In this document: positions 14,589 through 22,778 of the stretch, in pieces
Layout: the number at the start of each line of letters is the position of its first letter
How positions within the stretch are numbered: the first letter of the stretch is position 1
NCBI RefSeq assembly: GCF_015207375.1
Contig: NZ_JADEWY010000065.1
Coordinates: 1 to 36,420, forward strand
DNA length: 36,420 nucleotides
Source: Coleofasciculus sp. LEGE 07092
Lineage (GTDB): Bacteria; Cyanobacteriota; Cyanobacteriia; Cyanobacteriales; Coleofasciculaceae
Direction: 5' to 3'
The notes under the pieces: model-generated
Databases searched by the model: none
Told to the model about the DNA's origin: nothing
The model's input: only the letters and a program-made list of their open reading frames with translations
Program-made: the position numbers and the translations under genes

Positions 14589-17500
14589 ATGTCCAAATCC
14601 ACTCCTATCCCCAACCCCGCTCCCACTGCCGACGCTTCATGGGCAGCACCACCGCTATTGATCCTCATTGACGGTCATTCTCTAGCCTTTCGGTCATATT
14701 TTGCCTTCGCCAAAGGGCGCGATGGGGGACTGCGAACCACAACTGGCACTCCCACAAGTGTTTGCTTTGGCTTTCTCAAGTCGTTGTTGGAGATTATGAG
14801 TTCAGAACAACCCCAGTCGATAGCGGTTGCCTTTGACTTGGGCTTGCCTACGTTTCGCCACGAAGCCGACGATACTTACAAAGCCGACCGACCGGATACA
14901 CCAGAAGACTTCATTCCTGACTTAAAGAATCTTCAGGAGTTGCTGCAAGCCTTTAATCTGCCAGTTTTGACCTCTCCCGGTTATGAGGCGGATGATGTGT
15001 TGGCGACGTTAGCCAAACAAGGGAGTGAAAAGGGTTATCAGGTCAAGATTTTAACAGGCGATCGCGATTTATTTCAGCTAGTAGATCCGGAAAAACAAAT
15101 CAGCGTTCTTTACTTTAGCAAAGATTTTTTGAAAGGGGGTCGTTCTAATCCACCTACAGAAATCGGCACCGAACAAGTTAAAGAAAAACTCGGCATTACA
15201 CCCGAACAGGTTGTAGATTACAAAGCCCTCTGCGGCGATAAATCAGATAATATCCCCGGAGTTAATGGAATTGGAGACAAAACGGCTGTTAGTTTGCTGA
15301 ATGAGTACGGCTCCCTTGAGGGAATTTATGCGTCGTTAGACCAGGTAAAAGGTGCTGTAAAAAAAAGACTGGAAGCGGGAAAAGAAGCCGCAGAACATTC
15401 CCGTTATCTTGCCCAATTAAAATATGATGCTCCAGTGGAGTTCACCCTAGAAGACGCCAGACTGGAGGGATTTGATACATCTGTACTGAAACCTCTATTA
15501 GAAAAATTAGAATTTCAGTCTTTTTTGGGCAAAATTGACCAACTCCAGCAGAGTTTTGGGGGTAAAACTGTTGAAGAACCCTCAACGCCCCTATCCTCAG
15601 AATCTGTAGAAACTAAACCTATTGCACTGGAAGATAATGACCTCTGGTTTTGGTCTGCTGAGGAAACCGAAGCCTATCAGGAACAGATATCACCACCAGC
15701 CGAGATGCAACTGTGCATCATCAATACACCTGAAAAACTGACTGAATTGGTGAAGCAACTGCAAGAGTGTACTAATCCTGACATACCTGTTGCTTGGGAC
15801 ACGGAAACCAGCGATTTAGAACCACGGGATGCTCAATTAGTAGGAATAGGTTGCTCTTTTGCATCTCCTAACCCTCCCATGGTAAAAGGGGGAACGGAGG
15901 AGAAAGAGAACGGTGAAAGTCAGTCTTCAGAGGTTCAAGTTGCCTACATTCCCATCAATCACACGGACGGGGGCAATTTAGATAAAGATACGGTTCTAGA
16001 TGCATTACGTCCAATTTTAGAAAGCGATCGCTATCCCAAAGCGTTACAAAATGTAAAATTTGACCGCTTGGTGCTGCGCTGTCAGGGCATTCAGCTAAAG
16101 GGTGTGGTTTTCGACACGATGCTGGCAAGTTATGTTCTAAATCCCGATAATAGCCACAACCTCAACGACCTTGCCGAGCGCTACTTACAAGGAATTAAGC
16201 CGAAAAGTTACAAGGATTTGAATATTCCCAAGGGAAAAACCATTGCTGATTTGGGTGTTCAAACTGTAGCAGACTACTGCGGACTGGATGCCTATGCTAC
16301 GTTTCAATTGGTTCCCAAACTGAGGCAAGAATTAGAGAAAGTTCCTAAATTGCACGAGCTTTTACTCAATGTGGAACAACCCTTAGAACCCGTTCTAGCT
16401 GAGATGGAATATAGGGGTATTCGTATTGATACAGATTATCTTAAAGAACTCTCGGTATCCTTAGAAAACCAATTAGAGACAATTGAACAAGATGCTTATC
16501 AGATAGCTGGGGAACAGTTTAATTTAGGTTCTCCCAAGCAATTGAGTGAGTTGCTCTCTAAAACACTGGGTTCATTATTTCACAAGAAGTCTCGTAAAAC
16601 TAAGACAGGCTATTCGACTGACCACGCTACCTTAGAAAAGCTACAAGGCGACCATCCAGTTATCGATAAAATTCTAGACTACCGCACTTTATCAAAGTTG
16701 AAGTCCACCTATGTGGATGCCTTACCCGCGTTAGTACGCCCCGATACACAGCGAGTGCATACAGATTTCAACCAAACGATAACCAGTACAGGGCGTCTGT
16801 CGTCGTCTAATCCTAATTTACAGAATATCCCCATTCGTACTGCATTTAGTCGGCAAATTCGCAAAGCATTTTTGCCTGAATCGGGTTGGTTATTGGTGAG
16901 TGCTGACTATTCCCAAATCGAGTTACGCATCTTAGCGGATCTGAGTAAAGAACCGATACTCATTGAAACGTATCAGAATAATGAGGACGTTCACGCGGTA
17001 ACGGCAAAGTTGCTATTTGAAAAGGAAGAAGTGACGCCAGATGAACGTCGTTTAGGTAAAACGATTAACTTTGGTGTAATTTACGGAATGGGGGCGCAAC
17101 GGTTTGCGCGGGAGGCTGGGGTAAGTGCAACGGAGGGGAAGATATTTATTGAGCGGTTTAACCAGCGTTATTCTAAGGTTTTTGAATATTTAGAGACGAA
17201 GAAGCAGGAAGCGATCGCACAAGGTTACGTTGAGACTATTTTAAAACGCCGCCGCTATTTCAACTTCAACAGCAGCAGACTTCGTAGCTACAAAGGAAAA
17301 AACCCCCAGGATATTTACCTTGATAAACTTAAAGGGCTAGATCAATACGATGCGGCTTTGCTACGTGCAGCAGCGAATGCACCCATTCAAGGTTCAAGCG
17401 CAGATATTATCAAAATTGCAATGGTGAACGTGCAGAAACTATTGCAGGGCTATCAGGCACGGCTGCTATTGCAAGTTCATGATGAATTAGTGTTTGAAGT

Positions 17501-17624
17501 TCCCCCACAGGAGTGGGAAGAATTGCAGCCGCAAATTCGGGAGACGATGGAATCGGCAGTTGAGCTGAGTGTTCCCCTCGTGGTTGATGTGAATGCTGGA
17601 GATAATTGGATGGAAACGAAGTAG
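14589..17624 (+). CDS. polA: DNA polymerase I
   Basis: A 1011-residue three-domain polymerase for repair and Okazaki-fragment processing. The 5' nuclease domain (about 20-320) has LLILIDGHSLAFRSYF, GYEADDVLATLA, TGDRDLFQLV and GDKSDNIPGVNGIGDKTA. The 3'-5' exonuclease keeps all catalytic residues: D404/E406 in WDTETSDL, the Asn and Asp of QNVKFD, and the Tyr and Asp of DYCGLDA, so proofreading is likely active. The polymerase has D773 in DYSQIELRILADLS, RRLGKTINFGVIYGMG and HDE at 964-966. It is longer than the usual 900-980 residues, partly because of an insertion of about 22 residues (430-452) in the exonuclease domain. Start ATG follows a repeat-rich leader without a clear ribosome site. 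It converges with the next gene, 29 bp apart. Confidence 0.97.
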   Translation: MSKSTPIPNPAPTADASWAAPPLLILIDGHSLAFRSYFAFAKGRDGGLRTTTGTPTSVCFGFLKSLLEIMSSEQPQSIAVAFDLGLPTFRHEADDTYKADRPDTPEDFIPDLKNLQELLQAFNLPVLTSPGYEADDVLATLAKQGSEKGYQVKILTGDRDLFQLVDPEKQISVLYFSKDFLKGGRSNPPTEIGTEQVKEKLGITPEQVVDYKALCGDKSDNIPGVNGIGDKTAVSLLNEYGSLEGIYASLDQVKGAVKKRLEAGKEAAEHSRYLAQLKYDAPVEFTLEDARLEGFDTSVLKPLLEKLEFQSFLGKIDQLQQSFGGKTVEEPSTPLSSESVETKPIALEDNDLWFWSAEETEAYQEQISPPAEMQLCIINTPEKLTELVKQLQECTNPDIPVAWDTETSDLEPRDAQLVGIGCSFASPNPPMVKGGTEEKENGESQSSEVQVAYIPINHTDGGNLDKDTVLDALRPILESDRYPKALQNVKFDRLVLRCQGIQLKGVVFDTMLASYVLNPDNSHNLNDLAERYLQGIKPKSYKDLNIPKGKTIADLGVQTVADYCGLDAYATFQLVPKLRQELEKVPKLHELLLNVEQPLEPVLAEMEYRGIRIDTDYLKELSVSLENQLETIEQDAYQIAGEQFNLGSPKQLSELLSKTLGSLFHKKSRKTKTGYSTDHATLEKLQGDHPVIDKILDYRTLSKLKSTYVDALPALVRPDTQRVHTDFNQTITSTGRLSSSNPNLQNIPIRTAFSRQIRKAFLPESGWLLVSADYSQIELRILADLSKEPILIETYQNNEDVHAVTAKLLFEKEEVTPDERRLGKTINFGVIYGMGAQRFAREAGVSATEGKIFIERFNQRYSKVFEYLETKKQEAIAQGYVETILKRRRYFNFNSSRLRSYKGKNPQDIYLDKLKGLDQYDAALLRAAANAPIQGSSADIIKIAMVNVQKLLQGYQARLLLQVHDELVFEVPPQEWEELQPQIRETMESAVELSVPLVVDVNAGDNWMETK

Positions 17625-17642
17625 AGACATTGTATGTGTCTC
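17621..17642. repeat. Degenerate GTAGAGAC palindrome between convergent genes
   Basis: GAGACA (17624-17629) pairs with TGTCTC (17637-17642), and the left flank GTAGAGACATTG resembles the core of the hairpin elements at 6955 and 22172 (GTAGAGACGTT). It overlaps the polA stop codon and fills the convergent gap, where it could shape both 3' ends. No T run follows. Confidence 0.45.
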
Positions 17643-17653
17643 GTTACAATCCA

Positions 17654-18451
17654 TCAGATTCCTTTATTTACCTCCAATTCAGCCGCCAAACCACAATGGT
17701 CAGACGGATACAACCTCGGATCATGGGGTGCAGGGGAGTCGAGAATCCGTTGGCAATCCCGTACACGCAGGTGCTGATTGACGAAAATATAGTCTCGCGT
17801 GTCGCGTTTGGGTTGCAACCTACCGTAGGTTCGCAAGTCTCGTAGGGTGTAGTGTAGCATTCGCCGCCAACCGCGCCACAGGGGTGTAGGGTAAGTATAG
17901 TCTGGCTCGTACCCATGGTGGGCAGCGTAGGCTGAGGTAAATTGTTCCCGCATTCGGCAAATTGCCAGATCCTCAGGGGTGCCATTAAAATCACCCACTG
18001 CCACCACTGGCATTTCTGGAGGGAGTTCGCCCAGCCAATTCAGTAGTAATTTGATCTGCTTGTCTCGTTCGGGACTCGAACCAACCGACCAGTAGTAATG
18101 CCCATTGCAAAAAACCAGTGGCTGACCCTCTATTTCAACTTGCACGTACTGCGCGAATCGTCCCTGACTTTGCAAATCTAGTTTAGTCTGCTGCACGAAG
18201 GGATAGCGGCTGAGAATGGCTGCTCCGTATTTTGGATTCTTTTGAGGATCTGATTTTTGGTAGGGCACTAAATAGATATGAGGTATATTGAGCTGTTGGG
18301 CGAGCCAAGCGCTAGTATCTTCCGGTAACTTGACCTCCTGTAGTCCAATCAGATCTGCTTGTTGTGCCTTCAGCCCCGCTGCTATGAGTTCACGCCGCTC
18401 TTCCCATCGATCCATTTCATACAAAATATTAATCGTGACAACTTTGACCAC
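17654..18451 (-). CDS. Endonuclease/exonuclease/phosphatase (EEP) family protein
   Basis: A 265-residue metal-dependent hydrolase of the EEP/DNase I superfamily. Motifs appear in the expected order: VVTINILYE with the metal-ligand Asn, ADLIGLQEV with the metal-binding Glu, NGHYYWS, VAVGDFNGTPED with the paired Asp and Asn, DYIFVNQHL, and SDHCGLAAEL with the catalytic His pair. The family includes DNases, sphingomyelinases and inositol phosphatases, and the sequence does not decide among them. No signal peptide or membrane helix is seen, so it is cytoplasmic. Start ATG. Being convergent with polA does not imply a repair role. Confidence 0.8.
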   Translation of the reverse strand: MVKVVTINILYEMDRWEERRELIAAGLKAQQADLIGLQEVKLPEDTSAWLAQQLNIPHIYLVPYQKSDPQKNPKYGAAILSRYPFVQQTKLDLQSQGRFAQYVQVEIEGQPLVFCNGHYYWSVGSSPERDKQIKLLLNWLGELPPEMPVVAVGDFNGTPEDLAICRMREQFTSAYAAHHGYEPDYTYPTPLWRGWRRMLHYTLRDLRTYGRLQPKRDTRDYIFVNQHLRVRDCQRILDSPAPHDPRLYPSDHCGLAAELEVNKGI

Positions 18452-18752
18452 GTTTGGATGTACTCCTTCTTTGTCAACAAAAGATGATATTATTTTTCAC
18501 TTTAGATAGGGCGATCGCAAAATGTTATCAGAAAATTGAATGGAGCAACAAGTCAGATAATCTCCTTGAGTAACAGCTTAGAACAGCGTTAATGCTAGAT
18601 GTTTATGCCTTTAGATCGCCGTCAGTCACACTAACTGTTGTCCGAAATCACCATTTCTTTGTGAAGTCGGGTGAGGAAAATCTATTGGATCATTTTCTAT
18701 CATTTCGGAGTCCTTGAGAAAAAGTCGGTACTATCTATTAGGAGTGCCTACC
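18452..18752. other. Intergenic region upstream of the EEP gene
   Basis: About 300 AT-rich bases. It should contain the promoters of the EEP gene (leftward) and of the small protein at 18753 (rightward), but I see no clear operator or repeat. Confidence 0.4.
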
Positions 18753-18854
18753 ATGAAAGCAAGACACATTTGGTTTGCGACTATTACCATTTTCGATATC
18801 GCCATCTTATTTACCGCCCCCTTCCTCATTCAACTTTTTTCTCAACTGCCCTAA
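18753..18854 (+). CDS. Possible 33-residue single-span membrane protein
   Basis: A short frame, ATG to TAA, encodes MKARHIWFATITIFDIAI, then LFTAPFLIQLFSQLP. It has a positively charged start and one hydrophobic span of about 22 residues. AGGAG lies 9 bp upstream of the ATG, which supports translation. It matches no photosystem, NDH or cytochrome small subunit that I can recall. A longer overlapping frame (18671-18877) lacks such a ribosome site. It sits 115 bp before the plsC-type gene on the same strand. Treat it as a candidate; it needs conservation to be believed. Confidence 0.45.
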   Translation: MKARHIWFATITIFDIAILFTAPFLIQLFSQLP

Positions 18855-18935
18855 CCCTGGCTGCCTTCTGGAGATAAACAAAACAGTCATTATTCCCTGA
18901 GTAAAGAGGTGTTCCCAACTATCTTGGAGGTGTTT

Positions 18936-18962
18936 ATGCGGAACTTAAAAATTGAAAGTTAA
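18936..18962 (+). CDS. Eight-codon mini-ORF before the acyltransferase gene
   Basis: ATG to TAA encodes MRNLKIES. GGAGG lies 5 bp upstream, the strongest ribosome site in the neighbourhood. The stop is 8 bp before the acyltransferase ATG, which has no ribosome site of its own. A duplicated TTAAAAATTGAA unit spans the mini-ORF's end. It may couple translation of the next gene, or it may be the original start shifted out of frame by the repeat. Confidence 0.4.
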   Translation: MRNLKIES

Positions 18963-18969
18963 AAATTGA

Positions 18970-19635
18970 ATGATGCATCCTCCCAAAGAAGTAGCTTCTG
19001 TAAGTCCTTGGCTGTATTGGTCTCTTTTCCCCATCCATCGGGTCTTTCTGAATCTTTACTTCGGTCAAATTGTAATTGAAGGGCAGGAAAATTTACCCGA
19101 TACTGGACCTGTGGTTCTTGCTCCCAAGCACTTCAGTCGTTGGGACCCTGTGGTTCTTGTCTCACTTAGCAAGGAGCCCTTGCGATTTCTGACCAATGCC
19201 AATCAGTTTGAGGGGTTTCAAGGCTGGTTGATTAAAAGACTGGGAGCCTTTCCCGTCGATTTGAGCCATCCTAAAGTTTCTAGTCTGCGTGGTGCTATCG
19301 AACTGTTGCAAGCAGGAAAAAAACTCGTCCTCTTCCCCGAAGGGGGAATTGTGCGCGACCAACCCCTAAGACCTCTCAAGACGGGTTTAGCGCGTTTGGT
19401 GCTGCAAGCTGAATCTTTGGCACAAGAGCCTTTACAAATTCCCATTGTTCCCGTTGTAATGCGCTACGAACCCGGTCCTTATGCGGGAGCAACGGTATTC
19501 ATCACCATCGGTTCGCCACTTTACACTGAGGAGTACCGTCAGAAAAACGATAAAGACACGGCTCAGGCACTCACACAGGCTTTACAAGGGGCGATACTTA
19601 AGGGGTTGCAGCCCTTTAACATTAAAAAACATTAA
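18970..19635 (+). CDS. 1-acyl-sn-glycerol-3-phosphate acyltransferase (PlsC type)
   Basis: A 221-residue lysophospholipid acyltransferase that transfers an acyl chain to lysophosphatidic acid to make phosphatidic acid at the membrane. The catalytic HX4D motif is H54-FSRW-D59 in KHFSRWDPV. The glycerol-phosphate-binding FPEGG lies at about residue 119, followed by GLARLVLQAE and IPIVPVVMRYEPG (motif IV). There is no long transmembrane helix, only amphipathic segments at the N-terminus, as in the shorter cyanobacterial members. Cyanobacteria carry several paralogues, so I give no symbol. The start is ATGATG at 18970/18973 with no ribosome site. Translation probably depends on the mini-ORF just upstream. 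Confidence 0.85.
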   Translation: MMHPPKEVASVSPWLYWSLFPIHRVFLNLYFGQIVIEGQENLPDTGPVVLAPKHFSRWDPVVLVSLSKEPLRFLTNANQFEGFQGWLIKRLGAFPVDLSHPKVSSLRGAIELLQAGKKLVLFPEGGIVRDQPLRPLKTGLARLVLQAESLAQEPLQIPIVPVVMRYEPGPYAGATVFITIGSPLYTEEYRQKNDKDTAQALTQALQGAILKGLQPFNIKKH

Positions 19636-19835
19636 ATTTATTAAATCAATCATAAGTTTTGCGGCAAACCGGATAGCAATCTGAAAAATATCTAAAACTA
19701 TCGAAGTGTTGCTTCAAGATCGTTAGAGTGGTAAGTGACTCTAGATTTTTCGAGAGTCAACTGACCCACCGCCCAGTCCTCCGGACTCACGAGTCGGTAC
19801 TCAGGGTTTATTGAATTTGATTGGCAATTGGTGCT

Positions 19836-20804
19836 ATGGCTGAATCAGTCCTTCATCGGCAAGTTGTTACGCCCAACAAAGATCTGTCCCAATCCCAAGA
19901 GCGCATCCGCCGCTTAGTCTGGAAGATAGCGATCGCAACCCTGCTTTTAATGGCAGTTGGCAGTGCGACGCGGGTGATGAATGCGGGGTTGGCTTGTCCT
20001 GACTGGCCCCTGTGCTATGGGCAATGGGTGCCAAGCCAGCAGATGAACCTGCAAGTGTTTTTGGAGTGGTTTCACCGACTTGATGCTGCCTTGATTGGGA
20101 TCAGTGCGATCGCTTTGGTGGGTTTGTCTTGGTGGGAGCGGCAGGCTTTACCGAAGTGGCTGCCTTGGGCGTCATTGTTTGCCTTGGGTCTAATTGTGTT
20201 TCAAGGGGTTTTGGGTGGACTAACCGTTACCGAACTCCTGCGGTTTGACATCGTTACAGCTCACTTGGGAACTGCCTTGCTATTTTTCTGTACTCTACTT
20301 GTCATTGGTACGGCACTCGTTCCTTACAAAGGTACGGGAGCGGTTGGTAAGTTACCTTGGATAGGTTTGACTGCGGCAATTTTGGTTTACCTACAAAGTC
20401 TCCTCGGCGGCTTGGTGGCATCCCGTTGGGCATTGCATCAGTGCTTTGGAGCCTCTCAACTTTGCTCAGTCATGAACAGCCACATTGCGGGTGTGGTTCC
20501 CGCAACACTGGCAACCCTGCTAGTCGGGTGGATGGCGTGGCGAACCCCTGCCTTGCATCCAGCACTGCGACAGTTGGCGAATTTTGCCATGGGATTGGTC
20601 ATTTTACAGATAATCTTGGGTGTAGCAACCTTCTGGTTACACCTGCAAGTTGAACCCCTAACCGTTGCCCATCAAGCGATAGGAGCCGCTTTACTGGGAG
20701 CATTGGTCGTTTTTACAGTTTTATCGTTGCGCGATCGCGCTGCCTTCCCTATGGCTGAAAACTGTAGTTCAGATCACTCTACTACCCGAATTCATCATTC
20801 ATAA
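19836..20804 (+). CDS. ctaA: Haem A synthase (COX15/CtaA family)
   Basis: A 322-residue inner-membrane protein with about eight hydrophobic segments. It oxidises the C8 methyl of haem O to make haem A for aa3-type cytochrome oxidase. Diagnostic are GSATRVMNAGLACPDWPLC near the first loop, the EWFHRLDAALIG histidine, TAHLGTALLFF, a second Cys-containing loop (HQCFGASQLCSVMN) and VAHQAIGAALLGA. These supply the paired haem-ligand histidines. The ATG at 19836 (MAESVLHRQ) was preferred over a TTG five codons upstream. It is followed 142 bp later by ctaB on the same strand. The oxidase subunit genes that often accompany them are not in the window. Confidence 0.94.
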   Translation: MAESVLHRQVVTPNKDLSQSQERIRRLVWKIAIATLLLMAVGSATRVMNAGLACPDWPLCYGQWVPSQQMNLQVFLEWFHRLDAALIGISAIALVGLSWWERQALPKWLPWASLFALGLIVFQGVLGGLTVTELLRFDIVTAHLGTALLFFCTLLVIGTALVPYKGTGAVGKLPWIGLTAAILVYLQSLLGGLVASRWALHQCFGASQLCSVMNSHIAGVVPATLATLLVGWMAWRTPALHPALRQLANFAMGLVILQIILGVATFWLHLQVEPLTVAHQAIGAALLGALVVFTVLSLRDRAAFPMAENCSSDHSTTRIHHS

Positions 20805-20946
20805 TTCCCATGGATTTTGGATTGAAATTTTGGGGCATTAGTCTTTAGCATGAGTAGTGTTTAGGAGTATCCCCCCGCAACGGTAACTAGTGCTACTGAA
20901 CGATTGCATCGTGCGTGTTGTTAAAAAAAAAGGAATTGGTGAATTA

Positions 20947-21933
20947 ATGATTGGGACAACTGCATCCCGTCAACATGAAAACTTTCTGCAAGTTGTTCAA
21001 AGCTATTATCAGCTAACAAAGCCTAGAATTATTCCCCTGCTGCTAATTACCACAGCCGCAGGGATGTGGATGGCATCTGATGGGCGAGTCGATCCGGTAT
21101 TGCTATTAGTCACCTTAGTTGGTGGTACTCTAGCCGCCGCTGCCGCCCAAGTGTTGAACTGCATTTACGATCGCGACATAGACTATGAGATGCTGCGCAC
21201 GCGCCACCGTCCCATCCCGTCCGGTCGGGTGCAGCCTCGCGACGCTTTTTTGTTTGCACTTGCCTTGGCTGTTATTTCCTTCACCCTCTTGGCGGTATTT
21301 GCTAACGTATTAGCTGCTCTGTTGGCAATGTCTGGGATCGTTTTCTACATGGGTGTCTATACCCATTTACTAAAACGTCATACCTCCCAAAATATTGTGA
21401 TTGGCGGTGCTGCTGGTGCAATTCCAGCCCTCGTGGGGTGGGCAGCCGTTACGGGTGAATTAAGTTGGGCGGCTTGGTTGTTGTTTGGGATTGTCTTCCT
21501 ATGGACGCCTCCTCATTTTTGGGCATTAGCTTTAATGATTCGGGATGACTATGCCAAAGTGGGTATTCCCATGTTGCCCGTGGTAGTAGGTGAAGAGTCT
21601 ACTACCCGTCAAATCTGGTTTTATTCCCTGTTAGTCGTACCTGCGTCGTTGTTGCTCGTTTATCCCTTAGGCGCTTCTGGTATTCTTTACGGTGCGATCG
21701 CTATACTTTTGGGCAGTATTTTTCTGCAAAAAGCGTGGCAGCTATTGCACAACCCAACGGATTACCAACTTGCCCGAGGGATGTTCAAATACTCGATCCT
21801 CTACATGATGCTTTTGTGTACTGGCATTGTGGTCGATAGCCTACCTATAACCCAGCAATTTACGACTGCTGTGACAGATAACTTGCAGACCCTAGTTAGT
21901 GCCATACCGCTCCTGCAAGAAATCATGCATTGA
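20947..21933 (+). CDS. ctaB: Protohaem IX farnesyltransferase (haem O synthase)
   Basis: A 328-residue polytopic UbiA-family prenyltransferase. It attaches a farnesyl group to haem B to give haem O, the substrate of the CtaA enzyme encoded just upstream. Typical motifs are [15 protein letters not shown], the Mg-diphosphate-binding [12 protein letters not shown] followed by R-x-RPIPSGR, [20 protein letters not shown], and the second Asp-rich loop in [18 protein letters not shown]. About eight or nine membrane helices are visible. The ATG at 20947 (MIGTTASRQ) was chosen over a GTG 19 codons upstream, because the extension is basic and atypical and an AGGA sits about a dozen bases before the ATG. 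It probably forms a two-gene operon with ctaA. Confidence 0.95.
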   Translation: MIGTTASRQHENFLQVVQSYYQLTKPRIIPLLLITTAAGMWMASDGRVDPVLLLVTLVGGTLAAAAAQVLNCIYDRDIDYEMLRTRHRPIPSGRVQPRDAFLFALALAVISFTLLAVFANVLAALLAMSGIVFYMGVYTHLLKRHTSQNIVIGGAAGAIPALVGWAAVTGELSWAAWLLFGIVFLWTPPHFWALALMIRDDYAKVGIPMLPVVVGEESTTRQIWFYSLLVVPASLLLVYPLGASGILYGAIAILLGSIFLQKAWQLLHNPTDYQLARGMFKYSILYMMLLCTGIVVDSLPITQQFTTAVTDNLQTLVSAIPLLQEIMH

Positions 21934-21967
21934 TACGTTATCAAAGAGCGATCGCACAACTCTGTAC

Positions 21968-22000
21968 AAAAAAACCCGCTAGTTTACGTCCTAGCAGGGG
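21968..22000 (-). terminator. Intrinsic terminator on the minus strand
   Basis: On the minus strand CCCTGCTAG pairs with CTAGCGGG (one bulged T) around an 8-base loop and runs straight into seven T (21974 down to 21968). The plus strand has no T run after the hairpin, so this is not the ctaB terminator. The nearest minus-strand gene upstream, DUF2103, ends about 780 bp away, beyond several other structures. Confidence 0.65.
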
Positions 22001-22090
22001 AACAGAGGAAAGATGCATCAGGGATTATTTTCCCCCTAGAGACTAGTTTGAACGCCTCATGTTTATGATCGCGTTGGCGCAAATGTATAA
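21968..22090 (-). ncRNA. Candidate small RNA ending at the 21968 terminator
   Basis: An RNA of about 100-120 nt, read leftward, would end at the terminator just described. A possible -10 box (TATACA on the minus strand, near 22090) with a weak -35 stands at its 5' end. The interval has no open frame with a ribosome site. Boundaries are approximate, and the call rests on the terminator alone. Confidence 0.35.
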
Positions 22091-22130
22091 CTTTGCGGTA
22101 TTCAACAAAAAGAATAAGGCGATATCCCTG

Positions 22131-22236
22131 ATATAGCAACTGCCAAGACGGTTAGGACATATATGAATTTAGTAGAGACGTTCCGCCGGAACGTCTCTAC
22201 CAGAGTTTGTCCTAAGATATGTGTCTACTGCTATAT
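22131..22236. repeat. MITE-like hairpin element, copy 2 (inverted)
   Basis: The reverse complement of this segment aligns from end to end with 6916-7023: same termini (ATATAGCA..., GCTATAT), same TTAGGACA subterminal boxes and same central palindrome. The centre (22172-22200) is GTAGAGACGTTCC-GCC-GGAACGTCTCTAC. The inner stem bases differ from copy 1 on both arms, so pairing is preserved. Confidence 0.75.
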
Positions 22237-22318
22237 CTGACAACTCAAAATCGCCTATCTTTCCCGATACCACTCCTACCCTACCGTATACAGAAATGGT
22301 AGATGCACCCTGGTTAAT

Positions 22319-22350
22319 AACCCTCGGCTCCTGGAGTTGAGGGTTTTTTG
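22319..22350 (+). terminator. Intrinsic terminator on the plus strand
   Basis: AACCCTC (22319-22325) pairs with GAGGGTT (22339-22345), with an inner CTCC/GGAG stem, followed by TTTTTT. It lies about 390 bp past the ctaB stop. It could be the ctaB terminator pushed away by the hairpin element, or it could end a separate transcript. Confidence 0.65.
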
Positions 22351-22547
22351 TTTAGGACTGATGCAACTGGCTAGTACTCTAAGGCAGCAGTTTTTGACTA
22401 CTTCAAGAGAGACAAGGGGGATTTTACCGGGTCACTTATTTCTGCTCGCCTGGTCTAGGCTATTTGCTAGATATAGATATGGTATTCTCTAATTCAGAGA
22501 AACCTCGACAAGAGGAGACGCTCATTCTATGATATGAGTGAAAAAGT

Positions 22548-22665
22548 TTTTGACGGACGTTCGGCGAAGCTCAGTCGAGCCGCTGAAAGCGGGGGCGAAA
22601 ACCCCAGGGAGCCGTCAAAACCCTTAAACTTTCCTACCCATGAATCCCGGCAACGGGATTGAAAC
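22548..22665 (+). CRISPR. Solitary CRISPR-type repeat with leader-like upstream segment
   Basis: 22629-22665 has the form of a 37-nt cyanobacterial direct repeat. It begins CTTTCCTACCC, carries a perfect AATCCCG-GCAA-CGGGATT hairpin at 22643-22660, and ends in the hallmark GATTGAAAC. Just upstream, TTTTGACGG (22548-22556) and CCGTCAAAA (22612-22620) frame a G-rich segment with GCGGGGGCGAAAACCCC, which resembles CRISPR leaders of related strains as I remember them. No second repeat follows within 100 bp and no cas gene is in the window. It is probably a reduced or relic array. Confidence 0.55.
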
Positions 22666-22778
22666 TTTCGCTACTGCTAGGCAATAAGCGATCGCTTTAG
22701 TATGGGTAGCGACCAAGATGGTCGCACTACAAGGATTTCGCAATTATTGACAATAACCTTTAAATGACAAACAGCTTA

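Larger units (their letters stand above)
21934..22778. other. Repeat- and structure-rich gene-free region
   Basis: These 845 bases contain no credible protein gene. They hold, in order, a minus-strand terminator (21968), a hairpin element (22131), a plus-strand terminator (22319), a leader-like segment with one CRISPR-type repeat (22548-22665), and a GCGACC/GGTCGC dyad (22709-22725). Each is described separately. Confidence 0.6.

Noticed and set aside
18671-18877. 68-codon open frame overlapping the 33-residue candidate
   Set aside because: No ribosome site, mixed composition, and the overlapping short frame has AGGAG and a clean membrane span.
22660-22760. Further CRISPR repeats after 22665
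   Set aside because: No second AATCCCG/CGGGATT unit or GATTGAAAC end appears. The GCGACC/GGTCGC dyad at 22709 is a different, dispersed repeat.
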